64,000 nt of DNA, taken from Microbacterium keratanolyticum. Its GTDB lineage: Bacteria > Actinomycetota > Actinomycetes > Actinomycetales > Microbacteriaceae. Below are positions 44,014-53,099 of this stretch, piece by piece. The position numbers were made by a program, and so were the translations under genes. A model generated the notes under the pieces. That model was given only the letters and a program-made list of their open reading frames with translations, made no database searches and was not told the DNA's origin. Each line of letters opens with the position of its first letter. Position 1 is the first letter of the stretch. Location: contig NZ_JAFBBQ010000001.1 of NCBI RefSeq assembly GCF_016907255.1, positions 1,178,001 through 1,242,000 on the forward strand, in the 5' to 3' direction.

Positions 44014-44019
44014 TACCTT
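44014..44019 (+). promoter_or_regulatory. -10 box of the erm leader transcript
   Basis: TACCTT, then TGACGC, then GTG 44026, the first codon of the leader peptide. Confidence 0.5.
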
Positions 44020-44025
44020 TGACGC

Positions 44026-44091
44026 GTGGGAACACTTTGCAACGCGCCCGTGACGGGGCGCTTCTTCACCTTCCGCGACCGCCGCGCCTGA
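44026..44091 (+). CDS. Candidate 21-residue leader peptide for erm
   Basis: GTG-initiated ORF of 21 codons ending with RFFTFRDRRA and TGA 44089-44091. The start is 6 nt after a TACCTT -10 box, consistent with leaderless translation. R17-D18-R19 is an Arg-X-Arg element, the type of motif at which macrolide-bound ribosomes stall in known erm leader peptides. The stop codon overlaps the first stem of the downstream hairpin, and the methylase starts 125 nt later. Proposed as the sensor of antibiotic-induced expression. Confidence 0.6.
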   Translation: MGTLCNAPVTGRFFTFRDRRA

Positions 44092-44216
44092 CGGCGCGCT
44101 CGCACTCGCTCGCATAAGCGCGCCGTCCTTCCGAGACGTCTTCGCACCTCGGACGGGCGCTTTCGCGTACCCACGCCGCCTCTCGAGGTGCTCCACATCC
44201 TTCTTGGAGCGCACTC
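44090..44216 (+). promoter_or_regulatory. Candidate attenuator hairpins upstream of erm
   Basis: An 11-bp perfect stem GACGGCGCGCT (44090-44100) / AGCGCGCCGTC (44117-44127). A short stem TCCGAG/CTCGGA follows. A last hairpin pairs CTCCA (44191-44195), extended by GTG, with TGGAG (44205-44209), hiding the ribosome-binding site GGAG of the methylase. This fits translational (or mixed) attenuation. Structure read from sequence; function inferred. Confidence 0.6.
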
Positions 44217-44978
44217 ATGCCTCGTTCTCTGCACGGTGGCCGACACGAACTCGGCCAGAACTTCCTCACTCACGCCCCCTCCATCCAGACCATCACCGCG
44301 CTCATCGCCGCAACTGACGGTCCCATCCTCGAGCTCGGTGCCGGCGACGGTGCTCTCACACGGCCGCTGGCCGCGCTCGGGCGACCCCTGACGGCGATCG
44401 ATATCGATGAGCATCGCGTGCATCGACTCGCGCGCGCCCTGCCGCACGTCAGGGTGCTGCAAGCGGATGCGCTGCAGCATCCGCTCAGCACATCCACGGT
44501 CGTGGGCAACATCCCGTTTCACCTGACCACCCCGATCCTCCGTCGCCTGCTCAGCCATCCGCACTGGACGCGTGCGGTGCTCGTGACGCAGTGGGAAGTC
44601 GCGAGGAAACGAGCGGGCGTCGGCGGGCACACGATGATGACGGCGCAGAGCGCCCCCTGGTTCACGTTCGAGCTGCACGGGAGGGTCTCGCGCACGAGCT
44701 TTCGTCCTCAGCCCAGCGTCGACGGCGGAATCCTCGCGATCTCGCGCCGCGATGCGCCACTCATTCCTCGCACCGAGCGTCGCGCGTACGAGATCTTCGT
44801 GCGCGCGGTCTTCTCCGGCCGAGGGGGCCGGTTGGATCGCGTCATCCAGGGAGCGGCTCGCGTCAGCCTCGCCACCGCCCGCACCGCGCTGGCGCGGGCT
44901 TCCGTGCCCGCAGACGCTCTCCCCCGCGACCTCGACGCCCGGCAATGGACAGCCCTCTGGCATGCACTGCAGCGATGA
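44217..44978 (+). CDS. erm: Erm-family 23S rRNA adenine-N6 methyltransferase
   Basis: A 253-residue SAM-dependent methylase. SAM motif ELGAGDG (39-45), catalytic NIPFHL (98-103, the N-I/L-P-Y/F motif) and RTSFRPQPSVDG. The starting segment HELGQNFLT and the compact C-terminal domain fit Erm rather than the housekeeping KsgA. It would dimethylate 23S rRNA A2058 and give macrolide-lincosamide-streptogramin B resistance. Exact erm class not assignable here. Ribosome-binding site GGAG at 44206-44209. Confidence 0.85.
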   Translation: MPRSLHGGRHELGQNFLTHAPSIQTITALIAATDGPILELGAGDGALTRPLAALGRPLTAIDIDEHRVHRLARALPHVRVLQADALQHPLSTSTVVGNIPFHLTTPILRRLLSHPHWTRAVLVTQWEVARKRAGVGGHTMMTAQSAPWFTFELHGRVSRTSFRPQPSVDGGILAISRRDAPLIPRTERRAYEIFVRAVFSGRGGRLDRVIQGAARVSLATARTALARASVPADALPRDLDARQWTALWHALQR

Positions 44979-45010
44979 GGCGGTTGGTGCCGGAAGCCCC
45001 GCCCACTTTC

Positions 45011-45063
45011 AAGGAGCGATGTTCACCCACTTTTCGCCGAGAACAGGGGGAACATCGCTCCTT
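45011..45063. repeat. Dispersed palindrome family A, copy 3
   Basis: Arms AAGGAGCGATGTTCACCC (45011-45028) and GGGGGAACATCGCTCCTT (45046-45063) form an 18-bp stem with one mismatch. Located between erm and the kdp operon. Confidence 0.85.
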
Positions 45064-45128
45064 CAACGGGGTTTTCGCCGCGCACGACGCGCGAGGTGTG
45101 AGCGCGGCGTATGCATCCGCGCGTGAGG

Positions 45129-45148
45129 CGTAGGGATTCCGTAAGGAT
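45129..45148 (+). promoter_or_regulatory. Tandem 9-bp direct repeat upstream of kdp (candidate KdpE site)
   Basis: CGTAGGGAT (45129) and CGTAAGGAT (45140) are direct repeats spaced 11 bp apart, the geometry used by OmpR/PhoB-type response regulators such as KdpE. They lie about 40 bp before the first gene of the operon. Confidence 0.45.
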
Positions 45149-45187
45149 CGCCGCGGCGCCCGGTGCGCAGGAGTTGTATCGACTCTC

Positions 45188-45328
45188 GTGTTCGATCTCC
45201 TCTACATCGCGCTGACCCTCGCGCTCTTCGCTCTCGCCGGCCTTCTCGCAAAGGGGGTCGAGCAGATGCGCCCGCGCGCTCTCAGCGTCGACCCGCGCGA
45301 CCGGACCACCGAGGAGGAGCGCGCATGA
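45188..45328 (+). CDS. 46-residue single-helix protein at the head of the kdp operon
   Basis: GTG-initiated small ORF: an N-terminal helix [21 protein letters not shown] followed by a charged tail ending RTTEEERA. Its TGA overlaps the ATG of kdpF (ATGA), which is good evidence that it is translated with the operon. Not a standard Kdp subunit. It may help assembly, or be a regulatory small membrane protein; function unknown. Confidence 0.65.
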   Translation: MFDLLYIALTLALFALAGLLAKGVEQMRPRALSVDPRDRTTEEERA

Positions 45329-45414
45329 TCGTCTTCGAGATCATCGCGGCCACCCTCGGGCTGGCTGCCGTCGCCTATCTGGTCGTCGCCCTCGTCGCCC
45401 CGGAGCGGTTCTGA
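45325..45414 (+). CDS. kdpF: Potassium-transporting ATPase subunit KdpF
   Basis: A 29-residue one-helix peptide ([20 protein letters not shown]) that stabilises the Kdp complex. It is coupled by overlap to the small ORF before it and to kdpA after it (TGATG). Confidence 0.85.
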   Translation: MIVFEIIAATLGLAAVAYLVVALVAPERF

Positions 45415-47093
45415 TGGGTGCCACGGTCTGGTTCGGCGTCCTGCAGGCGGCCACCCTCGTCCTTGCGCTCGTCCTCCTGTATCGCCCCCTCGGGGACTAC
45501 ATCGCCCGCGTGTACTCCTCGGGTCGCGACCTCGCTGTCGAACGCGGCATCTACCGTCTGATCGGTGTCGATGCGAGCGCTGAGCAGACGTGGCGCGCGT
45601 ACGCCCGCGGTGTGCTCGCGTTCTCACTGGTCAGCGTGCTCGTCCTCTACGGTCTGCAGCGGTTGCAGGCGTTCCTGCCCCAGTCGCTCGGGCTGCCCGC
45701 GGTTCCGGAAGGCCTCGCGTTCAACACGGCGGCCTCCTTCGTCGCCAACACGAACTGGCAGTCGTACTCCCCGGAGCTCACGATGGGCTATCTCGTGCAG
45801 TTCGTGGGCCTCACGGTGCAGAACTTCGTCTCGGCCGCCGTGGGCATCGCGGTCGCCGTCACGCTGATCCGTGGCTTCGCCCGTCGGGGTTCCGCGACGA
45901 TCGGCAACTTCTGGGTCGACCTGACGCGCGGCCTCATCCGCCTGCTGCTTCCGATCGCCACGATCGGTGCCCTCGCGCTGCTCGCCGGTGGCGTGATCCA
46001 GAACTTCGCCGGCTTCAGCGAGGTGCAGACGCTCACAGGAGCGACGCAGTCGATCCCCGGTGGACCGGTGGCCTCGCAGGAGGCGATCAAGCTGCTCGGC
46101 ACGAACGGCGGAGGCTTCTTCAACGCCAACTCGGCGCATCCGTTCGAAAATCCGACGGCCTGGACCAACATGGTGCAGATCCTGCTCGTGCTCATGATCC
46201 CGTTCGCTCTGCCGCGCACCTTCGGCCGGATGGTCGGCGACAACCGTCAGGGCTACGCGATCGCCGCCGTCATGGGAACGATCTTCCTCGTCTCACTCTT
46301 CGCGCTCTCGGCGTTGGAGCTCGCGGGTCGGGGCACGGCACCCGAACTCGCCGGGGCCGCCATGGAGGGCAAGGAGCAGCGCTTCGGCATTCTCGGGTCG
46401 ACGCTGTTCGGCACCGCGACGACACTCACCTCCACCGGCGCGGTGAACTCGATGCACGACTCGTACACGGCGCTCGGCGGCATGATGCCGATGCTCAACA
46501 TGATGCTCGGAGAGGTCGCACCGGGCGGGGTCGGATCAGGCCTGTACGGGATGCTGATCCTGGCGATCATCGCGGTGTTCGTCGGCGGGCTGCTCGTCGG
46601 TCGCACCCCTGAGTACCTCGGCAAGCGGATCGGCCCGCGGGAGATCAAGCTCGCGAGCCTGTACATCCTCGTCGTGCCGACGCTGGTGCTGGCAGGCACC
46701 GCGCTGAGCTTCGCGATCCCGGCTGTCCGCGCGGACGTCGAGGCGACGAGCATCTGGAACCCCGGCGTGCACGGCATGAGCGAAGTGCTCTACGCCTTCA
46801 CCTCCGCGGCGAACAACAACGGCTCCGCCTTTGCCGGTCTCACCGCGAACACCCCGTGGTTCAACACCGCGCTCGGAGTCGCGATGCTGCTCGGACGCTT
46901 CCTGCCGATCGTGCTCGTCCTCGCCCTGGCGGGTTCCTTCGCCGCGCAACAGCGCGTCCCCGAGACATCCGGAACCCTCCCCACCCACCGGCCGCAGTTC
47001 GTCGGCCTGCTCACGGCTGTGACCGTCATCGTCACCGCCCTCACCTACTTCCCGGTGCTCTCTCTGGGCCCGCTCGCCGAAGGACTCGTCTGA
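45414..47093 (+). CDS. kdpA: Potassium-transporting ATPase subunit KdpA
   Basis: A 559-residue K+-channel-like subunit of the high-affinity Kdp pump. Selectivity-filter-like segments include [49 protein letters not shown] and [11 protein letters not shown]. About ten helices; usual family length. Expressed when K+ is scarce. Confidence 0.95.
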   Translation: MGATVWFGVLQAATLVLALVLLYRPLGDYIARVYSSGRDLAVERGIYRLIGVDASAEQTWRAYARGVLAFSLVSVLVLYGLQRLQAFLPQSLGLPAVPEGLAFNTAASFVANTNWQSYSPELTMGYLVQFVGLTVQNFVSAAVGIAVAVTLIRGFARRGSATIGNFWVDLTRGLIRLLLPIATIGALALLAGGVIQNFAGFSEVQTLTGATQSIPGGPVASQEAIKLLGTNGGGFFNANSAHPFENPTAWTNMVQILLVLMIPFALPRTFGRMVGDNRQGYAIAAVMGTIFLVSLFALSALELAGRGTAPELAGAAMEGKEQRFGILGSTLFGTATTLTSTGAVNSMHDSYTALGGMMPMLNMMLGEVAPGGVGSGLYGMLILAIIAVFVGGLLVGRTPEYLGKRIGPREIKLASLYILVVPTLVLAGTALSFAIPAVRADVEATSIWNPGVHGMSEVLYAFTSAANNNGSAFAGLTANTPWFNTALGVAMLLGRFLPIVLVLALAGSFAAQQRVPETSGTLPTHRPQFVGLLTAVTVIVTALTYFPVLSLGPLAEGLV

Positions 47094-47094
47094 C

Positions 47095-49230
47095 ATGACT
47101 CTGCTGACCGACAAGATCCCGGATGCTGAGGCATCCACCCCGACCGCTTCGGCGCCGCGCTCGTTCAGCGGCGCGCAGCTCGCCGCGGCCATCCCCGGGG
47201 CGCTGCGCAAGCTCAACCCCGCAGCGCTCGCACGCAACCCCGTCATGCTGCTGGTGTGGGCGGGCGCGGCGCTGACGACCGTGCTCGCGATCGCCGAGCC
47301 CTTCCTCGGCGGCCCTGCCGCGTCGGGCGGCGCCCCGGTTCCCGCAGGATTCACGTGGGGGATCGCCGCCTGGCTGTGGCTGACCGTGCTCTTTGCGAAC
47401 CTCGCGGAGTCCGTCGCCGAGGGCCGCGGCAAGGCGCAGGCGGCGAGTCTGCGCAAGACCCGCACGAGCACGACGGCACGTCGGGTGGTGGGCTATGACG
47501 TTGCGGATGCTGCCGCCGAGCGCACCGCAACCGAAGAGGTGTCCTCGGCGGACCTGCGCCTCGGTGATGTCGTGGTCGTCGCGGCCGGAGACCTCATTCC
47601 CGGAGACGGCGACATCGTCGCCGGCATCGCGACGGTCGACGAGTCGGCGATCACGGGCGAGAGCGCCCCGGTGATCCGCGAGTCGGGTGGCGACCGCAGT
47701 GCCGTCACCGGCGGCACCCGCGTGCTGTCGGACCGGATCGTCGTGCGCATCACCTCGAAGCCCGGTGAGACGTTCGTCGACCGCATGATCGCGCTTGTCG
47801 AGGGGGCGAGTCGGCAGCGCACCCCCAACGAGATCGCTCTCAACATCCTGCTCGCGAGCCTGTCGATCATCTTCGTGGTCGTCGTGCTGGCTCTCAACCC
47901 GATCGCCTCGTATGCCGCCTCACCGGTGAGCATCCCCGTGCTGATCGCCCTGCTCGTCTGCCTGATCCCGACCACGATCGGCGCCCTGCTCTCGGCCATC
48001 GGCATCGCCGGCATGGACCGTCTCGTGCAGCGCAACGTGCTCGCGATGTCAGGACGCGCAGTCGAGGCTGCGGGCGACGTGACGACCCTGCTGCTCGACA
48101 AGACCGGCACGATCACCTACGGAAACCGTCGTGCGCACGAGGTCCTCCCTCTCACCGGCGTCGACGAGGCGGAGCTGCTGCGTACCGCCGCGCTCTCGTC
48201 GCTGGCCGACCCGACGCCCGAGGGCGCCTCGATCGTCGACCTCGCGACTGCCCGCGGCATCCTGGTCACCGAACCCGCCCGTGCGATCGTCGTGCCGTTC
48301 ACGGCACAGACCCGCATGAGCGGTCTCGATCTGGCCGACGGCACCGAGATCCGCAAGGGAGCAGGGTCGGCGGTGACCGCCTGGCTGGGGCGGGAGAAGG
48401 CGGATGCTGCGCTGACCCAGATCACGGACGCCGTGGCGCAGAGCGGCGGCACGCCGCTGGTCGTCGCCGTGCGCACGCCCGAAGGCGAAGGCCGCGTGCT
48501 CGGCGTCGTGCATTTGAAGGACATCGTGAAGGAGGGCCTGCGCGAACGCTTCGAAGAGCTGCGCAGCATGGGCATCCGCACGGTCATGATCACGGGTGAC
48601 AACCCGCTGACGGCCGCGGCCATCGCCCAGGAGGCAGGAGTCGATGACTTCCTCGCCGAAGCGACCCCGGAAGACAAGCTCGCGCTCATCCGACGCGAGC
48701 AGGAGGGTGGCCGTCTCGTCGCGATGACCGGCGACGGAACGAACGATGCTCCCGCTCTGGCGCAGGCCGACGTCGGCGTCGCGATGAACACGGGCACGTC
48801 TGCTGCGAAGGAGGCCGGCAACATGGTCGACCTCGATTCCGACCCGACCAAGCTCATCGACATCGTGCGCATCGGGAAGCAGCTGCTCATCACCCGCGGC
48901 GCGCTCACGACGTTCTCGCTCGCGAACGACATCGCGAAGTACTTCGCGATCATCCCGGCGATGTTCATGGGCGTCTTCCCCGGACTCGCGGCGCTCAACA
49001 TCATGCAGCTGCACTCCTCCGCATCCGCCGTGACGAGCGCGATCATCTTCAACGCGATCGTGATCGTCTTCCTCATCCCGCTCGCCCTGCGCGGAGTGAA
49101 GTATCGCCCGGCGAGCGCCTCGCAGATCCTGCAGCGCAACCTGCTCGTCTACGGGCTGGGCGGCGTCATCGCCCCGTTCGTGGGCATCAAGCTCATCGAC
49201 CTCGTCGTCAGCCTCATCCCGGGCTTCTGA
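47095..49230 (+). CDS. kdpB: Potassium-transporting ATPase ATP-binding subunit KdpB
   Basis: A 711-residue P-type ATPase subunit that powers KdpA. Phosphorylation site DKTGT (D335), TGES in the actuator domain, [22 protein letters not shown] and the Kdp-type Ser site VTAWLG region. Starts one base after kdpA. Full length. Confidence 0.95.
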   Translation: MTLLTDKIPDAEASTPTASAPRSFSGAQLAAAIPGALRKLNPAALARNPVMLLVWAGAALTTVLAIAEPFLGGPAASGGAPVPAGFTWGIAAWLWLTVLFANLAESVAEGRGKAQAASLRKTRTSTTARRVVGYDVADAAAERTATEEVSSADLRLGDVVVVAAGDLIPGDGDIVAGIATVDESAITGESAPVIRESGGDRSAVTGGTRVLSDRIVVRITSKPGETFVDRMIALVEGASRQRTPNEIALNILLASLSIIFVVVVLALNPIASYAASPVSIPVLIALLVCLIPTTIGALLSAIGIAGMDRLVQRNVLAMSGRAVEAAGDVTTLLLDKTGTITYGNRRAHEVLPLTGVDEAELLRTAALSSLADPTPEGASIVDLATARGILVTEPARAIVVPFTAQTRMSGLDLADGTEIRKGAGSAVTAWLGREKADAALTQITDAVAQSGGTPLVVAVRTPEGEGRVLGVVHLKDIVKEGLRERFEELRSMGIRTVMITGDNPLTAAAIAQEAGVDDFLAEATPEDKLALIRREQEGGRLVAMTGDGTNDAPALAQADVGVAMNTGTSAAKEAGNMVDLDSDPTKLIDIVRIGKQLLITRGALTTFSLANDIAKYFAIIPAMFMGVFPGLAALNIMQLHSSASAVTSAIIFNAIVIVFLIPLALRGVKYRPASASQILQRNLLVYGLGGVIAPFVGIKLIDLVVSLIPGF

Positions 49231-49240
49231 AAGGCACCTC

Positions 49241-49852
49241 ATGTCCACGCTTCGCACCTCCACCCGCACCGCCGGCGTCGCCCTGCGCGCACTTCTCGTC
49301 TTCACCGCTGTGCTCGGCGTCGGGTACACCCTCGCGATCACCGGCATCGGACAGGTCGTGATGCCCCTGCAGGCGAATGGCTCGGTTCTCGCGACCTCCG
49401 ATGGCACTGCCGTCGGCAGCGCGCTGGTCGGTCAGTCGTTCACGGATGCCGCGGGTGACGCCCTTCCCGAGTACTTCCAGCCGCGCCCCTCCGCCGCCGG
49501 CGACGGCTACGACGGCGGCGCGTCGAGCGGCAGCAACTACGGGCCCGAGAACGCCGACCTCATCGCGGCGATCACCGAGCGCAAGGCAGAGATCGCCGCG
49601 CGGGAGGGAGTCTCCGAAGACGCCATCCCGGCGGACGCTGTGACCGCGTCGGCATCCGGTCTCGACCCGCACATCAGCGTCGCCTACGCCCTGCTGCAGG
49701 TGCCCCGTGTCGCCGCCGAACGTGGGATCGATCCGGTCGAACTGCGCGGTTTCGTGGAGTCTAAGATTCAAGGGCGAGACCTGGGTTTCCTGGGTGAGGA
49801 GCGCATCAACGTGCTCGAACTCAACCTCGCGCTCGACCAGCAGGAGGACTGA
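49241..49852 (+). CDS. kdpC: Potassium-transporting ATPase subunit KdpC
   Basis: A 203-residue subunit: one N-terminal helix and an extracellular domain with QSFTDAAGDALPEYFQPRPSA and SGLDPHISVAYALLQVPRVA, both typical. Works with KdpB. It overlaps kdpD by one base. Confidence 0.95.
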   Translation: MSTLRTSTRTAGVALRALLVFTAVLGVGYTLAITGIGQVVMPLQANGSVLATSDGTAVGSALVGQSFTDAAGDALPEYFQPRPSAAGDGYDGGASSGSNYGPENADLIAAITERKAEIAAREGVSEDAIPADAVTASASGLDPHISVAYALLQVPRVAAERGIDPVELRGFVESKIQGRDLGFLGEERINVLELNLALDQQED

Positions 49853-52404
49853 TGCCCGCGGAGCGGATGCCACGACGCGGCCGTCTGCGCGTGCTGCTGG
49901 GTGCCGCTCCCGGCGTCGGCAAGACCTTCGAGATGCTCAGCGAGGGTCGACGGCTGCGTGACGAGGGTCGCGACGTGGTGATCGCCATCGTGGAGACGCA
50001 TGAGCGCGCTGCGACCCTCGCGCAGACCGCCGGCCTCGAGCAGGTGCCGCGCCGACGCGATCGGCACCGCGACGTCGAGCTGACCGAGCTCGACCTGGAC
50101 GCGGTGCTCGACCGTGCGCCCGAGATCGCCCTTGTCGACGAGCTCGCTCACACGAACGCGCCGGGATCTCGTCACGCAAAACGCTGGCAGGACGTCGAGG
50201 AGCTGCTGGCGGCGGGCATCGACGTCATCACCACCGTCAACGTGCAGCACATCGACTCGCTGAACGCCGTGGTCGAGAAGATCACGGGGATCGAGCAGCA
50301 GGAGACGATTCCGGATGCGGTCGTGCGCGCCGCCGACGAGATCGAAGTCGTCGACCTCGCCCCGCAGTCGCTGCGCGACCGGCTCACGGCGGGACTCGTC
50401 TACCCGGCGGAGCGGATCGACGCCGCGCTGTCGAACTACTTCCGCCTCGGCAACCTCACCGCGCTGCGGGAGCTCGCACTCCTGTGGCTGGCCGACGAGG
50501 TCGACAGCGCCCTGCGCAGCTACCGGGCCGAGCAGGGGATCGAAGGCACCTGGCAGGCGCGCGAACGCGTGGTCGTGACGCTCACCGGTGGCCCGGAGGG
50601 CGAGACGCTGATCCGCCGCGGCGCGCGAATCGCGGCGCGTTCCGCCGGCGGCGAGCTGCTCGCGGTGCACGTGACAGCACAGGACGGTCTGCGCACAGCC
50701 GCCCCGGGAGCGCTCAGCACCCAGCGCGCTCTCGTCGAGTCGCTGGGCGGCAGCTACCACCAGATCGTGGGCGACGAGATCCCGCAGACGCTCGTCGAGT
50801 TCGCCCAATCCGTCGATGCCACCCAGCTCGTGATCGGTGTGAGTCGGCGCGGACGACTTGCCTCGGCGCTGACCGGACCGGGGATCGGCGCCGAGATCAT
50901 CCGCCTCTCCGGCGACATCGACGTGCACATCGTCACGCATGCCGCGGCAGGGCGCCGCGGGGCGCTGCCGCGCATCACCGGCGGCGCGCTCGGCTGGCGG
51001 CGGCAGGTGCTCGGGTTCGTCGTCGCCCTGACCGGCGGCCCGCTGCTGTCCTGGCTGCTGTACTCGATGCGCTCTCCGGAATCGATCACCTCCGACGTGC
51101 TCGCGTACCAACTGCTCGTCGTCGTGGTGGCGCTGATCGGCGGCATCCGCCCGGCGCTCTTCGCCGCCGTGCTCTCGGGGCTGACTCTCGACTTCCTCTT
51201 CGTCGCCCCCTTGTTCACCGTCACGATCGCGCACCCTCTGCATGCGATCGCGCTGTCGCTGTACGTCATCATCGCGGTGCTCGTCAGCCTGATCGTCGAC
51301 CAGGCTGCGCGGCGCGCGCGGGCGGCGAAGCGGGCATCCGCCGAAGCAGAGCTTCTCGCCGCTGTCGCGGGCAATGTGCTGCGCGGTGACAACGCGCTGC
51401 TCGCCCTCGTGACCCGCACCCGCGAGGCATTCGGACTGGCGGGTGTCCGTCTGCTGTCCCCTGCCGGAGAGGTCATCGCGATCGACGGCGAGCCGGTGCA
51501 GGGGCGTCCGGCGGTCACGATTCCGGTGGGTCCGGATGCGGCGCCGGCCGCGCTGCTCGAACTGCACGGCAGCGAACTGGACGCCCCCGAGAGACGGCTG
51601 CTCGACGCGATCGTCGCCCAGATCGCCGCAGCGATCGAGCACACCGATCTGCGTACGGCCGCGCGCGAGGCCGAGTCCCTGGCTGAAACGGATCAGGTGC
51701 GCACGGCGCTGCTCTCGGCACTCAGCCACGACCTGCGCCGACCGCTCGCCTCGGCGGTCGCCGCGATCGGTGGACTGCGTACCGCGGGCACTCTGTCGAG
51801 CGCTGATCGTGACGAGCTTCTCGCCACGGCCGATGAGAGCCTGGCCTCCCTCTCGGCGCTGCTCACCGACCTGCTTGATGTGAGCCGCGTCCAGGCCGGC
51901 GTGCTCGCCGTCTCCCTGTCACCGACCGACGCGGATGACGTGGTTCTCGCGGCCCTCGACGAGCTCGAGCTCGGCCCCGCGGATGTCGAGCTCGCCCTCG
52001 ATCCCGCGCTTCCGGCAGTGCAGGCTGACCCTGTGCTGCTGCGACGCGTCGTCGTGAACGTCCTCGCCAACGCCGTGCGTCACGCTCCTGCCGACGTGCC
52101 CGTGATCGTGTCGACCAGCCGCCTCGGCGAGCGCGCCGAGATCCGCATCGTCGACCGGGGTGCGGGGGTGGCCGTCGACCGACAGGACGCGATCTTCCAC
52201 CCCTTCCAGCGGCTCGGCGACACGGACAACTCCACAGGCCTCGGGCTCGGTCTCGCTCTCTCGCGCGGATTCACCGAGGGCATGGGCGGTACGCTGACGC
52301 CCGAAGACACCCCCGGCGGCGGACTCACGATGGTGATCGCACTGCCGATTGTCGCCGCCGGCACCGATGCTGGCGACAGCACCGATGAGAGGAGGCACGC
52401 ATGA
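49852..52404 (+). CDS. kdpD: Osmosensitive K+ channel histidine kinase KdpD
   Basis: An 850-residue sensor kinase. N-terminal KdpD domain with Walker A GAAPGVGKT and DELAHTNAPGSRH, then a USP-like domain, four transmembrane helices (about residues 385-490), a GAF-like segment, a phosphoacceptor H626 in LSHDLRRPLAS, and a HATPase domain ending in GLGLGLALSRGF. Senses low K+ and phosphorylates KdpE. Overlaps kdpE by 4 bp. Confidence 0.95.
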   Translation: MPAERMPRRGRLRVLLGAAPGVGKTFEMLSEGRRLRDEGRDVVIAIVETHERAATLAQTAGLEQVPRRRDRHRDVELTELDLDAVLDRAPEIALVDELAHTNAPGSRHAKRWQDVEELLAAGIDVITTVNVQHIDSLNAVVEKITGIEQQETIPDAVVRAADEIEVVDLAPQSLRDRLTAGLVYPAERIDAALSNYFRLGNLTALRELALLWLADEVDSALRSYRAEQGIEGTWQARERVVVTLTGGPEGETLIRRGARIAARSAGGELLAVHVTAQDGLRTAAPGALSTQRALVESLGGSYHQIVGDEIPQTLVEFAQSVDATQLVIGVSRRGRLASALTGPGIGAEIIRLSGDIDVHIVTHAAAGRRGALPRITGGALGWRRQVLGFVVALTGGPLLSWLLYSMRSPESITSDVLAYQLLVVVVALIGGIRPALFAAVLSGLTLDFLFVAPLFTVTIAHPLHAIALSLYVIIAVLVSLIVDQAARRARAAKRASAEAELLAAVAGNVLRGDNALLALVTRTREAFGLAGVRLLSPAGEVIAIDGEPVQGRPAVTIPVGPDAAPAALLELHGSELDAPERRLLDAIVAQIAAAIEHTDLRTAAREAESLAETDQVRTALLSALSHDLRRPLASAVAAIGGLRTAGTLSSADRDELLATADESLASLSALLTDLLDVSRVQAGVLAVSLSPTDADDVVLAALDELELGPADVELALDPALPAVQADPVLLRRVVVNVLANAVRHAPADVPVIVSTSRLGERAEIRIVDRGAGVAVDRQDAIFHPFQRLGDTDNSTGLGLGLALSRGFTEGMGGTLTPEDTPGGGLTMVIALPIVAAGTDAGDSTDERRHA

Positions 52405-53072
52405 GACTCCTCATCGCCGACGACGACCCGCAGATGGTGCGCGCACTGCGCATCACCCTCGCCGCGCACGGCTACGAGGTGATCGCCGCCCCGGATGGCG
52501 CTGCCGCGATCACGATGGCCGCGCAGAAGCATCCGGACCTCATCCTGCTCGATCTCGGCATGCCGAAACTCGACGGCATCGCGGTCATCCAGGCGCTGCG
52601 TGGCTGGACGAGCGTGCCGATCATCGTCGTGTCCGGCCGCACCGGCTCCGCTGACAAGGTGCAGGCGCTCGACGCGGGAGCGGACGACTTCGTCACCAAG
52701 CCCTTCCAGATCGACGAGCTGCTCGCGCGGCTGCGGGCGCTCTCGCGCAGGGTCGTGCCGGAGGCATCCGAGTCCAGCGTCGCCTTCGGTGACGTCGTCG
52801 TCGACCTCGCCGCACGTGCTGTCACCCGGGCAGGTGCCCGCGTGCACCTCACACCGACCGAGTGGCAGATGCTCGAGCACCTGTGCCGACACCCGGGGGC
52901 GCTCGTGACCCGTCAGGAGCTGCTGAAGGAGATCTGGGGCAGCGAGCAGGTCTCAGACTCGGGCTACCTGCGGCTGTACATGTCTCAGCTGCGCAAGAAG
53001 CTTGAGGCTGTGCCTTCCGAGCCGGTGCATCTGCTCACCGAGCAGGGCATGGGCTACCGGCTCGTTCTCTGA
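52401..53072 (+). CDS. kdpE: KdpE response regulator
   Basis: A 223-residue OmpR-type regulator. Receiver with acidic pocket ADDDP and phosphoacceptor D51 (LLDLGMPK), Lys in TKPFQ, and a C-terminal winged helix (HLTPTEWQMLEHLCRHPG). Likely binds the 11-bp-spaced direct repeats before the operon. It is the last gene of the operon, ending 27 bp before the convergent desaturase. Confidence 0.95.
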   Translation: MRLLIADDDPQMVRALRITLAAHGYEVIAAPDGAAAITMAAQKHPDLILLDLGMPKLDGIAVIQALRGWTSVPIIVVSGRTGSADKVQALDAGADDFVTKPFQIDELLARLRALSRRVVPEASESSVAFGDVVVDLAARAVTRAGARVHLTPTEWQMLEHLCRHPGALVTRQELLKEIWGSEQVSDSGYLRLYMSQLRKKLEAVPSEPVHLLTEQGMGYRLVL

Positions 53073-53099
53073 CGCGCCGCCTTCACAGGGACAGAGCGA

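Noticed and set aside
44591-45133. 180-codon frame overlapping erm and the region after it
   Set aside because: It overlaps the methylase in another frame and passes through a palindromic repeat.
45064-45187. Possible c-di-AMP riboswitch before kdp
   Set aside because: I see no conserved riboswitch core, and the gap is too short after the palindrome.
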